Source: SHLQ01 sp033344795
GTDB lineage: Bacteria; Actinomycetota; Acidimicrobiia; Acidimicrobiales; SHLQ01
Length of the DNA stretch: 64,000 nucleotides
Assembly (NCBI GenBank): GCA_033344795.1
Contig: JAWPMS010000001.1
Location: 4,774,001 to 4,838,000, forward strand
Direction: 5' to 3'
Part shown: one piece after another, positions 34,830-43,660 of the stretch
How the letters are laid out: the number at the start of each line of letters is the position of its first letter
How positions within the stretch are numbered: position 1 is the stretch's first letter
Notes under the pieces: generated by a model
The model's input: the letters and a program-made list of their open reading frames with translations, nothing else
What the model was told of the DNA's origin: nothing
The model's database searches: none
Program-made: the position numbers and the translations under genes

Positions 34830-35774
34830 ATGACCGACGAGCTGAGTCCAGCACAACAAGAGGTCGTCGATCAGATAGGCGCTCGGCGAGAGTCCTGGCC
34901 CGAGTACCCCGCGGAACTTCGATACGAGCTACGCGGTGAGCTCGAGAAGGGTGTCGCCAGCCACGCAGAACTGCTGGGCGACAACGTCTCGATCTGGGCC
35001 AACAAACACGCGATCGCGTCGGTACATGGATGCGAACGCAAATACCTGGCCGACCGCGAGTTCCCTGGCTGGTCGGTCCCGCTGGCCCGCGGCACCGTCG
35101 TGCACAAAGCGATCGAACTGTCGATCAACTGGCACGGCATTGCCATTCCGGCCGACCTCGTCGACGAGTCGATTGCGAGCCTCGAGTTCGGCGAACAGAA
35201 CATCAGCGGTTTCATTCAGGGCCTCTCCCCCGCCGACCGAGCACAACTTCGTTCGGACAGCGTCGACCTCGTCACCAAATTCGACGAATGTTGGCCACCG
35301 CTCAAGAAACAATGGCGGCCGGTGACCGAGTCGAAAGTCCGCCTCGAATTGTTCGAGGGACGCATCGTCTTGCAGGGCAAGATCGACCTCACATTGGGAC
35401 GCGCTGAGGGCCTTCGTGCGGGGAAGGTGCTGGTCGATCTCAAGAGCGGCAAGTTTCAACCCGGCCACATGCACGACCTTCGTTACTACGCACTGATCGA
35501 AACGATTCGTATCGGCGTGCCTCCCCGTCGAATCGCCAGCTACTACTTGGACCAGGGTCGATTTCATCCCGAGGATGTCACCGAGGACATGTTGTTCTCC
35601 GCGGCCCAGCGCGCCATCGATGGCGTGAAACGCATGATCGAACTGGAGCTCGACTCGTCGAATCCTCGGGTGGCGCCGAGCCCAGCATGTCGATGGTGCA
35701 GAGTGCTCGACACCTGCAATGAGGGTCAGGTGAGCCTACGAGAGTTCGATGACCCACTCGAAGATCTGTTGTGA
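34830..35774 (+). CDS. PD-(D/E)XK nuclease with Cas4/AddB-like Fe-S cysteines
   Basis: 314 residues. RecB-family nuclease motifs: His92 in GTVVHKAIEL, Asp186 in LQGKIDLTLG, and Asp203-x-Lys205 in VLVDLKSGK, then a QxxxY-like region (HDLRYYALIE). Cysteines at 68, 287, 290 and 296 reproduce the C...CxxCx5C pattern that holds a 4Fe-4S cluster in AddB and Cas4. There is no helicase domain and no CRISPR array nearby. It follows the RTX gene by 27 bp. Confidence 0.82.
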   Translation: MTDELSPAQQEVVDQIGARRESWPEYPAELRYELRGELEKGVASHAELLGDNVSIWANKHAIASVHGCERKYLADREFPGWSVPLARGTVVHKAIELSINWHGIAIPADLVDESIASLEFGEQNISGFIQGLSPADRAQLRSDSVDLVTKFDECWPPLKKQWRPVTESKVRLELFEGRIVLQGKIDLTLGRAEGLRAGKVLVDLKSGKFQPGHMHDLRYYALIETIRIGVPPRRIASYYLDQGRFHPEDVTEDMLFSAAQRAIDGVKRMIELELDSSNPRVAPSPACRWCRVLDTCNEGQVSLREFDDPLEDLL

Positions 35775-35813
35775 GATCTGGTCCTCAGGCCAGCTCGCTC
35801 AGATGAGGTCGAA

Positions 35814-36989
35814 CTACTCGAATCGCCCGCAGCGGTGATCTTCTCGTTGTGTTGACGAGAGGTCGGCCAAGCTGCACAGGAACCGCGATTGTTGGTCTGG
35901 GTGGCCACCATTCACTAACGCGACGCTCCACGGTTGCTGAACGCCGTCGCCTCCCACACATTCTCCGCTGGGCACATCGACGGCGAGCATGATGTTCACG
36001 CCCACACTCTTGATCTGAAAGACGTCGACGGGCTGACCGTCGAGTTCTCCACTCGCGAAGTGATGTGGGCTGACCCCGTCGTCCGTCACCGCCATGCACG
36101 TGAGGCTGTAGCTCTGCGTCAGGATCTGGAAGTTCGCACGACAGTCGAGCACGTCCTCGAAGCAGTCCAGTTGTGTGAGCGGCTTCGGTGCGTTCAGAAT
36201 CTCGTCGGTCAGGATCGGCATGGTTCGTCCGCTCAGTTCATCGACGATGGCGCGATCGCCCAGCGGCTCGGCGAGTTGGACCAGGATTCCATCAAGACAG
36301 TCTTCTCGGCTGTCACCGTCGGGCAGCCACGACGTCGCTGCAATTCGAATCTCGGTAGCAGATTCGGTCTTGGTGAAGGTCGGGTCGCCGTTGCACGAGG
36401 CGACGCCCACGGAGAACTCGGTCGATGCCAGATCGCGAACCTGGACCTCGTAGAGAAGTGGAACTGGCTGACGTCCGTCCGCATCCTCGATCGAGATTGC
36501 GAAGTCGATGAGCTCGAAGCAGAACGTCGGCTCGCCGGCACTCGTCGAAATCACGATCTCCTCAGGTTGCCCGAACTCTCCCTCACGGAACACCGTGAGG
36601 GACTCACCAGCTCCCCGGGCAACGATGACCTCGTGCAGCTCTGGAATAGTGACCTGGTGAATTCCGGCGACCGGCGTGCCAAGTGGATTTGTGAAGTAGA
36701 CACCTTCGACCCAGACCTCCATGGGCTCGTCCGAACGGTAGAGATCACCACATTTCTGCGTGTAGATCATCGTGTATCCGTCGACGGCCGATTCGTCCCA
36801 GGCGAAGTCGTCATAGTCGGCATAGTCCTCGATCTGCGGGCCAACCGAGGTGGTGTTTGGTCCCTCCGCCGGAGCGTTCTGTCCGGCCTCGCTGCTCGCG
36901 CCGGACCCTTCGGTGGCAATCGACGTCGTCTCACTGCATGCCGCAAACATCAGACCGAGGATGAGCATGTACCGGGGCCCAATACCCAC
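35814..36989 (-). CDS. Putative lipoprotein, unknown function
   Basis: 391 residues from the GTG at 36989. A lipobox-like LGLMFAAC (about 11-18) is followed by a Ser/Ala/Gly/Glu-rich linker and a soluble region with many cysteines (at least nine). No family was recognised. The strongest ribosome-binding site upstream (GAGGAG, 37010-37015) serves ATG codons at 37006/37003 that are in another frame, so the true 5' end may involve a frameshift. An ATG at 36968 is an alternative. Last gene of the DUF917/HyuA/cupin run. Confidence 0.7.
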   Translation of the reverse strand: MGIGPRYMLILGLMFAACSETTSIATEGSGASSEAGQNAPAEGPNTTSVGPQIEDYADYDDFAWDESAVDGYTMIYTQKCGDLYRSDEPMEVWVEGVYFTNPLGTPVAGIHQVTIPELHEVIVARGAGESLTVFREGEFGQPEEIVISTSAGEPTFCFELIDFAISIEDADGRQPVPLLYEVQVRDLASTEFSVGVASCNGDPTFTKTESATEIRIAATSWLPDGDSREDCLDGILVQLAEPLGDRAIVDELSGRTMPILTDEILNAPKPLTQLDCFEDVLDCRANFQILTQSYSLTCMAVTDDGVSPHHFASGELDGQPVDVFQIKSVGVNIMLAVDVPSGECVGGDGVQQPWSVALVNGGHPDQQSRFLCSLADLSSTQREDHRCGRFE

Positions 36990-37090
36990 ACCGTCTTCGT
37001 CATCATCTTCTCCTCGGGATTCTGAGGCTCCTTCTGAAGCTTCGTCCGCTTGGACGTCAGCCGTGACAGAAAAGTTCCCCTATGTCATCT

Positions 37091-37372
37091 CTAGGGTGAA
37101 GTGACGATCAGGATGCTCGCGGGAGTCTCAGTGGTCGACGAGATCGTGTGTTCTCGATGCCCTTCGTAATGGATTGTCTCGCCTTCGCACATCGTGAGGT
37201 TCGTCTCGCCGTTTGACAGCCGAATCTCGCCAGAGAGCACCAAGATGAACCGCTCGCCACAATGCTGGAACGGCTGGCCGCTCTCGGGGATTTCGAGAAC
37301 CGTCGACGAGAATTCGCCCGACGGCGACTCCTCGGATGGGCCGCTGGTTCCAGGTTTTGTGTCTTCGGCCAT
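37091..37372 (-). CDS. Small cupin-domain protein
   Basis: 93 residues forming a single cupin barrel: GQPFQHCGERFILVLSGEIRL, then CEGETIHYEGHREHTI. The metal-ligand histidines of motif 1 are incomplete. It has a GAGAG ribosome-binding site and lies 35 bp after the HyuA-like gene, so it is probably co-transcribed. The role is unknown; small cupins often act as sugar, oxalate or ligand sensors. Confidence 0.8.
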   Translation of the reverse strand: MAEDTKPGTSGPSEESPSGEFSSTVLEIPESGQPFQHCGERFILVLSGEIRLSNGETNLTMCEGETIHYEGHREHTISSTTETPASILIVTSP

Positions 37373-37407
37373 CGCTCTCTCGATCAGACTTCCATGACTC
37401 AGTGGGC

Positions 37408-38964
37408 TTACAGAAGCGGCCCAGCAGCCTTGATCCGCAGCCGGACAATGTTGTTCGTCATGTAGGCCATCGTCAGCTCCTCGAGTGCCACCACTTCGGT
37501 CGATTCGGGGTCAGCTCCCAAGGCAACGGCGGCTCCGATGGCGTCGGCCTTCGCCGCGTCGATGGTTGCCTCGCGGGTGTTCCCTTCGATCGAAAACAGC
37601 TGGTCGATCTCGGCGCTCACCGACGCAATCGCTGCCCCTACGGCGTTGGCGACATCATGATTCTCGGGCCGAATCACCTCGGACACCCCGTCGAGAGCCG
37701 AGGGCACAAGCACGCTGCCGCCACCGACGACGATCACGGGTTGAGCCGACCGGCTGAGCTTCATTCGGTCGATGCCATCTTCGAAGATTCTGTCGACCTC
37801 GGCGATCGCACGGTTCGCGACGTCGACGGACAACGCGTCCGGTTGGCTCGTGCCGAAGGATGCCCGTCCCACACGGTTGGCAACATCACTCAGGGTCGGA
37901 ACCGTCCCCCCGAAACACAGGGCTTCGGTTGCCAGCCTGTGCCCGACGCTCTCGGGGCCAAGACGCAGTCCATCGGTTCCATCAGCGACGATTGTCCCCC
38001 CACCAAGGGCCAGCGCAAGAAGGTCGGGCATACGAAAGTTCGTTCGCACTCCACCGATCTCCACGGGGATCGCCGATTCTCGAGGAAAGCCTGCAGCGAG
38101 CACGCCGATATCGGTCGACGTGCCGCCAACGTCGACGACGATCGCTTCGGATAGGCCCGAGAGGTGCGCTGCGCCTCGCATCGAGTTCGCCGGACCTGAT
38201 CCGATCGTGAGCACGGGAAACTGAAGCACCCGATCCATCGCCATGAGCGTTCCGTCGTTCTGCGCGAAGTAGCTCACTGCATCGATGCCCAAGCTCGTGG
38301 TCGCTTCGCTAATCCCGGCGACGATCTTGTGGGCGACCGACATCAACGATGCGTTCAGCACGCATGCGTTTTCTCGTTCAAGAACACCCAGGGATCCGAT
38401 CGAACCGCTGAGCGAAAGAGCGGTATCGGGGTAGATCTCGCGAATGATGTCCGCAGCGCGCAACTCATGTGCGTCCGAAACTGGAGCGAAGATGCTCGTG
38501 ACCGCAAATGACTCGGGAACCTCATCCATCGAAGACAGAAAGGAGCGCAGGGCATCTTCATCCAAAGGGACCTGTTCTGATCCATCGAACTCGAACCCGC
38601 CATCGATGATGACCTCGCCCGCGGAGACGACCGCACGAAGGTCGTCGGGCCACGTCACCAGGGGAGGAACGGACTTGGTGGCCGGACCGCCGATCCGAAT
38701 CGCCGCGACACGTCCGAGGTCGCGGCGCTCGAGCACTGCGTTCGTCGCATGAGTCGTACCGAGCATGACGCGGCCGATCTTCGATGCCCCAACTCCACTC
38801 GCCTCGAGCACCGAACGCATGGCATCGGCGATTCCGCCCACCACGTCCACGGTTGTCTCCGACTTGTACTTGGCCAGTATTTCGAGGTCCTCATTCATCA
38901 GCACGGCATCGGTATTGGTCCCGCCTACGTCGACGCCGATTCGGTATCCGGCTCGCTCAGCCAT
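37408..38964 (-). CDS. Hydantoinase/oxoprolinase-family protein (HyuA-like)
   Basis: 518 residues of the ATP-dependent hydantoinase/5-oxoprolinase A family (actin-like ATPase fold). Motifs are YRIGVDVGGTNTDAVLMNE, GTTHATNAVLERR, GSGPANSMRGAAHLSG, VVDVGGTSTDIGVLAAG and VIVVGGGS. HyuB and the usual C-terminal region are absent. It overlaps DUF917 by 8 bp, so it is translationally coupled. Confidence 0.9.
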   Translation of the reverse strand: MAERAGYRIGVDVGGTNTDAVLMNEDLEILAKYKSETTVDVVGGIADAMRSVLEASGVGASKIGRVMLGTTHATNAVLERRDLGRVAAIRIGGPATKSVPPLVTWPDDLRAVVSAGEVIIDGGFEFDGSEQVPLDEDALRSFLSSMDEVPESFAVTSIFAPVSDAHELRAADIIREIYPDTALSLSGSIGSLGVLERENACVLNASLMSVAHKIVAGISEATTSLGIDAVSYFAQNDGTLMAMDRVLQFPVLTIGSGPANSMRGAAHLSGLSEAIVVDVGGTSTDIGVLAAGFPRESAIPVEIGGVRTNFRMPDLLALALGGGTIVADGTDGLRLGPESVGHRLATEALCFGGTVPTLSDVANRVGRASFGTSQPDALSVDVANRAIAEVDRIFEDGIDRMKLSRSAQPVIVVGGGSVLVPSALDGVSEVIRPENHDVANAVGAAIASVSAEIDQLFSIEGNTREATIDAAKADAIGAAVALGADPESTEVVALEELTMAYMTNNIVRLRIKAAGPLL

Positions 38965-40027
38965 GAAGTTCCTCCACGGGGACGTAATCGATGTCGTATG
39001 CGAACGTTCGTGGCCCGACGACCGCAAGAGCGTCGTCGCTACGCCACACCGGGTCGCAAGGAAGCGCAATAACCGAGACGCGCTGGCCGTACCGCAGAAG
39101 TTCGGTGACGATCGGCCGCGCCGTATGGACGTCGACGGCGGTGATGATGTCCGGCACGCATGCGAGGACCAACCCATCTTCCATCACCACAAGGTTCTCG
39201 TTCTGGAATTCCATGCGAAGGAGTCGCCCACTGTCCGATCCCGATCCTTCGATGGCGACCGACCCACGGGAGAACCCTTCGGTCGTCTGTCGCTCGACAT
39301 CGATGATCTTCCCCTCGACGAGCGCATACCCATCGACGGAGCGGCAGAGCGAACCGATCGGGTCGTCGGTTGCCTCGAGAAGCACACGGCCGACCTCCAT
39401 GGCCCGGCTCACCGATCTGGGTACAGTCGCCGTTCGGGCCTGAGCAACCGTCATTGGGTAGAGGCACATCGATGCCTCACCGCCCATGGAACCAACGACC
39501 GTGCGGACCATCTTTTCGGCCCACGTTGCATTGATCGTGGTGAATTGCACGATGTTGCCGCGTTCGTCGGTCATCACGACCGGACTGATGTCGACCCCTG
39601 CAAGAGCGGCCGTGGTCATCTGCAGCTCAGGAAAGGCGCGTCCCATGAGATCGCAGTCGACGATGGGCAGTCCGCTCCGAACGGCCCACGTGACGGGAAG
39701 GACTCCGTTGATGCCCCCGAGTTCGGCACAACAGACGGCGGCCACACTTCGACCGAGAGCCTTCTCGATCGCGTCTCGCAGACGATCACCTTCGTCTCCC
39801 GAGAGAAACTTCTCGGTCATCACCGTCGGCGCCCCGACCATCGCCACCGGAAGTATGAGGTCGTCATCGTCGAGCTCGTCGAGATCGATGAACGGTACGG
39901 TCCCGTTGGGTCCAAGTGCTTGTTGGGCCATCAAGTGGCCGAGAAGCGGATCACCGCCCCCACCACCTCCGAAGACCGACGCCCCCAACGTGAGCCATTC
40001 AAGTTCTGGATGTCCAAGAGTTGCCAC
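38957..40027 (-). CDS. DUF917-domain protein
   Basis: 356 residues with the glycine-rich ASVFGGGGGGDP near the N-terminus, GEASMCLYPMT and a C-terminal PDIITAVD. DUF917 proteins commonly pair with HyuA-type hydantoinases; their activity is not established. The GTG at 40027 is preferred: a TAGGGT box ends 7 nt upstream and this leaves the operator region free. An ATG at 40063 would cover the PucR-box-like sequence. Confidence 0.85.
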   Translation of the reverse strand: MATLGHPELEWLTLGASVFGGGGGGDPLLGHLMAQQALGPNGTVPFIDLDELDDDDLILPVAMVGAPTVMTEKFLSGDEGDRLRDAIEKALGRSVAAVCCAELGGINGVLPVTWAVRSGLPIVDCDLMGRAFPELQMTTAALAGVDISPVVMTDERGNIVQFTTINATWAEKMVRTVVGSMGGEASMCLYPMTVAQARTATVPRSVSRAMEVGRVLLEATDDPIGSLCRSVDGYALVEGKIIDVERQTTEGFSRGSVAIEGSGSDSGRLLRMEFQNENLVVMEDGLVLACVPDIITAVDVHTARPIVTELLRYGQRVSVIALPCDPVWRSDDALAVVGPRTFAYDIDYVPVEELHG

Positions 40028-40060
40028 GAGCCCAACCCTAGAAAGTGGCCGAATGCCCGT

Positions 40061-40086
40061 CATTGGCTAAATCTCCAAACTTGGAG
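40061..40086. promoter_or_regulatory. Operator candidate between DUF917 and PucR genes
   Basis: Two elements: CATTGGCTAA (40061-40070), close to the B. subtilis PucR box core CNTTGGTTAA, and the perfect palindrome CTCCAAACTTGGAG (40073-40086). Both lie in the 89-bp divergent region and could control both promoters. Confidence 0.45.
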
Positions 40087-40116
40087 CGATTCCTGTGCAA
40101 GATGCACAATGCGGAG

Positions 40117-41598
40117 ATGAAACGTGTCGATCTGTCCGACCTGCGCGCTTCGATCGATGTCACCTCCACTGTCGAGGGGACGCCGAACGCCGTCACTCGT
40201 GTGGTCGCCGCGAGAACGTTCGACGAGATAACCCGAGCACCACAGGGAAGCGTCGTGGTTCTGGATCCGCTTTTGGCTCGCGAGCTCCGCGGGTACAGGT
40301 TCGACATCGCCCTCGGCGGCGCAGCAGCTGGGTTGGTCGCGATCCTGGTTCATGCGGATGCTCCAGTTGTGCCTTCGCTGACCGCCCGACGGATCGCAGC
40401 CGAGCGAGGAATTGCACTCGGACGGTTGCGCGATGGCCAAGATGTGGTGTCGTTGGCGATCCAAGTCCATGACCTGATCGTCACCGGGGGTCAGACCGAC
40501 GTCGTGTCACTCCAGCGGGTCTGCGATCTGAGTGACGGGTGCGTCGAGTCATCGGCCATCCCGCTCCTTCTCCGGCAGTGCTCACATGAGTTGGGCGTCA
40601 AGCTGGAGATGTTGGACGGAGCTGACTCGGCCAATGCAGTCCCGATCCAAGTGCAGGGAATTGTCCGACATCACCTCGCGTATGGCGGCGACCAGGTGCT
40701 CCCTGTGGTCAGAACTGCGGCCGCGTATCTCGCACGCAGGATCGAAGCACTCTTGCAGGCTGATTACGAGGCCCATGAATTACCCGCGACCACTCGCACC
40801 GAATTGTTGAACGAGATTTTGCTCAGCGACACTGCAACGTCTGCTGATGCGATCAGTCGGCTTCGTCAAGCCGACTTCCCGATCGATGGCTCGCACTATG
40901 CCATCCGAGTCGATTGTCACGATCCGCTTCCGCAGCCAGCTTCGTTGCAGGCTGTGAACCGCTGCCAGCAACGACTCGCGGAGATTTTGCTCGACGGCAT
41001 GAAACGTGCGAGCGGTGAATGGACCCGCGCAGGAACGCTCAATTCGATTGTGCTGATCTCGAGTCGCGATCGAGCTCACACCGACCTCGTTGCCACAGAG
41101 TCGACGAAGTTGATCGGCGCAGCCATGGGGAGAGCTCGTGATCGATTCCCAGGGTTACGCATCCACATCGGGGTCGGGACGCCACACCTGAGTGCCGGTG
41201 GCCTTCGAACGAGCGTCACGGAGGCCACGACGGCGGTACGGGTGGCGAGAGCACGCGGGATTGCCAATGAAATCCAACACTTCGATCGACTCGGTCTTGG
41301 CCGTGCTCTCGTGCGATGGGCGGAGATCGATGGAGTTCGTCCGATCATCAACGAAATCATGGCACCGCTTCTCAACCAATCGGCACGACAAACTCGCGAA
41401 GCTCTCAACACCCTGCGTGCATACCTCGATTCGGGTCAGAGCATCACAAAGACGGCTGAGTTGCTTCATCTTCACCGCAACACGGTCCGGTATCGACTCG
41501 AACGAATCGCGGCCCTTCTTCCTGTCGACATGACGAATCCTGACGACCGACTACTTCTCGAGCTCAGTTGCCGTGTCATCGATGCGGAGCTGCGTTGA
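40117..41598 (+). CDS. PucR-family transcriptional regulator
   Basis: 493 residues. An N-terminal PucR-like ligand domain, a central degenerate GGDEF-like region, and a C-terminal HTH_30 (SGQSITKTAELLHLHRNTVRYRLERI, about 435-460). PucR proteins control purine/allantoin-type catabolism. It is divergent from a HyuA/DUF917 operon, which fits a hydantoin- or purine-derived inducer (inference). The start may be the ATG at 40102 or 40117; neither has a well-spaced ribosome-binding site. Confidence 0.88.
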   Translation: MKRVDLSDLRASIDVTSTVEGTPNAVTRVVAARTFDEITRAPQGSVVVLDPLLARELRGYRFDIALGGAAAGLVAILVHADAPVVPSLTARRIAAERGIALGRLRDGQDVVSLAIQVHDLIVTGGQTDVVSLQRVCDLSDGCVESSAIPLLLRQCSHELGVKLEMLDGADSANAVPIQVQGIVRHHLAYGGDQVLPVVRTAAAYLARRIEALLQADYEAHELPATTRTELLNEILLSDTATSADAISRLRQADFPIDGSHYAIRVDCHDPLPQPASLQAVNRCQQRLAEILLDGMKRASGEWTRAGTLNSIVLISSRDRAHTDLVATESTKLIGAAMGRARDRFPGLRIHIGVGTPHLSAGGLRTSVTEATTAVRVARARGIANEIQHFDRLGLGRALVRWAEIDGVRPIINEIMAPLLNQSARQTREALNTLRAYLDSGQSITKTAELLHLHRNTVRYRLERIAALLPVDMTNPDDRLLLELSCRVIDAELR

Positions 41599-41634
41599 GC
41601 CACCCCGTTTGGCTTGTCACGTATTTTCGCAGGC

Positions 41635-41916
41635 CTACTTCGACTTGTTGCGACGCATGAGGCGGGAGATGAGCAGCCAGAGCAACACTCCGACAACCGC
41701 CGAGACGATCATCAGAAGGATCTTGCTCATCGAGAAGTCCCACGCCAGAAACGTGACCTCGACCGTCTCGCTGTTCTGCAAGGCAAACGTCGTCGCAAAC
41801 GCGATCAAGAGAAGCGTGGCCAGACCTCGAGCAATCGCCCGTGAGCCAAGACCCGACGATTCTGCCGCTGCCGACGATTCGAGGTCCGCGCTGAAGTCAC
41901 CCTGGTTGTCGTCCAT
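41635..41916 (-). CDS. LapA-domain (DUF1049) membrane protein
   Basis: 93 residues. An acidic N-terminal tail, then two transmembrane helices (GLATLLLIAFATTFALQNS and ILLMIVSAVVGVLLWLLISRLMRR) flanking VEVTFLAWDFSMS, the LapA signature. Lipopolysaccharide-assembly annotation does not fit an actinobacterium; role unknown. It converges on the PucR gene. Confidence 0.8.
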   Translation of the reverse strand: MDDNQGDFSADLESSAAAESSGLGSRAIARGLATLLLIAFATTFALQNSETVEVTFLAWDFSMSKILLMIVSAVVGVLLWLLISRLMRRNKSK

Positions 41917-42018
41917 GACCGAGGCTCTCACCACACGTCGCCGGTGTCCATTCGTTCCTGTCTCAGTCCGGGACATTGGTCCCTACTCGGTTCGCCCTGC
42001 GTCGCACACCCTGGATAC

Positions 42019-42306
42019 ATGAGCACCATCTCCGTCAATCTTCCGACCCACGCTGCCAACGAGACATCAGCCGCAACGAGACAAGATCCGTTCACGATGC
42101 GCGATGCCCAGATCAGGATGATTCCGCTGAGTGCGCTTGTGGTCTTTGCCCTCGTCGCGGTTGCGAGCTACCTCACCAGTGGTGAAGTTGGCGAGGCCGT
42201 CGGCATCGGGGCCTTCATGTCGTTCTGGATCGGTGGCGGATTCGGCGCCATCATGGGCGGCGCCTTGTGGAACCACCACAACGAGGCATCGCTCTACAAG
42301 AGCTGA
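42019..42306 (+). CDS. Small membrane protein, unknown function
   Basis: 95 residues with two hydrophobic helices (IPLSALVVFALVAVASYL and a glycine-rich VGIGAFMSFWIGGGFGAIMGGALW). No family recognised. Convergent with the acyl-CoA dehydrogenase, stops one base apart. Confidence 0.6.
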   Translation: MSTISVNLPTHAANETSAATRQDPFTMRDAQIRMIPLSALVVFALVAVASYLTSGEVGEAVGIGAFMSFWIGGGFGAIMGGALWNHHNEASLYKS

Positions 42307-42307
42307 C

Positions 42308-43477
42308 TCAATAACTCTTGGGCAGACCCAGACACTTCTGCCCAACGAACGCAAGGATCAAGTTGTTGCTGATCGGCGCCACTTGGTACAGCCGTGTCTC
42401 ACGCAACTTTCGCTCGATGTCGTATTCGACCGCGAACCCGAACCCGCCATGGGTATCGACAGCAGCGTTGCCCGCGGCCCACGATGCCTCGGAGGCAAGC
42501 AGCTTGGCCATGTTCGCCTCGACACCACACGATTCTCCCGCGTCGAATAGGTCCGCCGCCTTCCACCGCATCAGATCGGCGGCCTCGAGCTGAATGTGCG
42601 CCTTCGCCAAAGGAAACTGCACTCCCTGGTTCTGCCCGATCGGACGGTCGAAAACGATGCGGTCACGCGCATACTGTGATGCTCGTTCCAGAAAGAAGCG
42701 ACCGTCGCCAATACATTCCGAGGCGATCAGAATGCGCTCGGCGTTCATGCCGTCGAGAATCTGTCGGAAACCCTGATCCTCCATTCCGACAAGAGCGTCC
42801 GACGGAATCTCGACATCGTCGAAGAACACCTCGGTGGAGCTGTGGTTCATCATCGTGGCGATCGGGTTGATCGTCAGACCGTCGATCAGTGACCCGTCGT
42901 CCTTTCGCATCTCGACGAGGAAAACCGAGAGACCATCGAGGCGGTCATCCACCTCATCGCTCGGGGTCGTGCGAGCGAGCAGAACCATCAGATCGGAGTG
43001 CTCGGCGCGAGAGGTCCAGATCTTTTGGCCGTTGATCTTGTAGACGTTCCCTACCCTGTCCGCCCTGGTCCGGATCATGGTGGTGTTCGAACCAGCCTCC
43101 GGTTCGGTGACACCAAAGGCCTGCAGACGTTTGGCGCCGCTGGCGACCTGCGGGAGGTATTTGCTCTTTTGCGCATCCGACCCGTGGCGCAAAACCGTGC
43201 CCATCACGTACATCTGCGCATGGCACGCACTCGGGTTTCCTCCGCTCGCAGAGATCTCCTCGAGAATCACGGAAGCTCCGCCGAGACTCAACCCCCCGCC
43301 TCCGTATTCCTGTGGGATGAGGGCTCCCAGCCACCCCTGGGCCGTGAGCTCTGCGACAAACTCCTCGGGGTAGCGGTTCGGTTCGAGGCCGCGCCAGTAC
43401 TCGTTGCCGTACTTGTCACACAGACGCCGAACCTCGGCCCGGATCACGTCATGCTGTTCGTCGCTCCGGTCGATCAT
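42308..43477 (-). CDS. Acyl-CoA dehydrogenase
   Basis: A 389-residue FAD enzyme of beta-oxidation-type reactions. Signatures are QAFGVTEPEAGSNTTMIRT (FAD/substrate), KINGQKIWTSRAEHSD, FDRPIGQNQGVQFPLA, and the C-terminal AVDTHGGFGFAVEYDIERKLRE. Full length. No CoA-ligase or hydratase partner is adjacent. The acyl substrate cannot be deduced. Confidence 0.93.
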   Translation of the reverse strand: MIDRSDEQHDVIRAEVRRLCDKYGNEYWRGLEPNRYPEEFVAELTAQGWLGALIPQEYGGGGLSLGGASVILEEISASGGNPSACHAQMYVMGTVLRHGSDAQKSKYLPQVASGAKRLQAFGVTEPEAGSNTTMIRTRADRVGNVYKINGQKIWTSRAEHSDLMVLLARTTPSDEVDDRLDGLSVFLVEMRKDDGSLIDGLTINPIATMMNHSSTEVFFDDVEIPSDALVGMEDQGFRQILDGMNAERILIASECIGDGRFFLERASQYARDRIVFDRPIGQNQGVQFPLAKAHIQLEAADLMRWKAADLFDAGESCGVEANMAKLLASEASWAAGNAAVDTHGGFGFAVEYDIERKLRETRLYQVAPISNNLILAFVGQKCLGLPKSY

Positions 43478-43660
43478 TGGCAGTCATCCGATCGCTCGGC
43501 CACGTTTCCTGTGTCGCGTTGAATGCCCAAGTGGACCACGTGGCGTTCGAGGGGTGCAAGTCACGGCGTTGCCCGAGAATCAGCGCTGCGAGATGCACGC
43601 GAATCAAACGTCACATCACTGCGGCATGCGTTCGGTTCGATCTCGACGCACACTGGGATC

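Noticed and set aside
38765..40120. 451-codon frame antisense to HyuA/DUF917
   Set aside because: Composition is Arg/Asp/His-rich, typical of a shadow frame.
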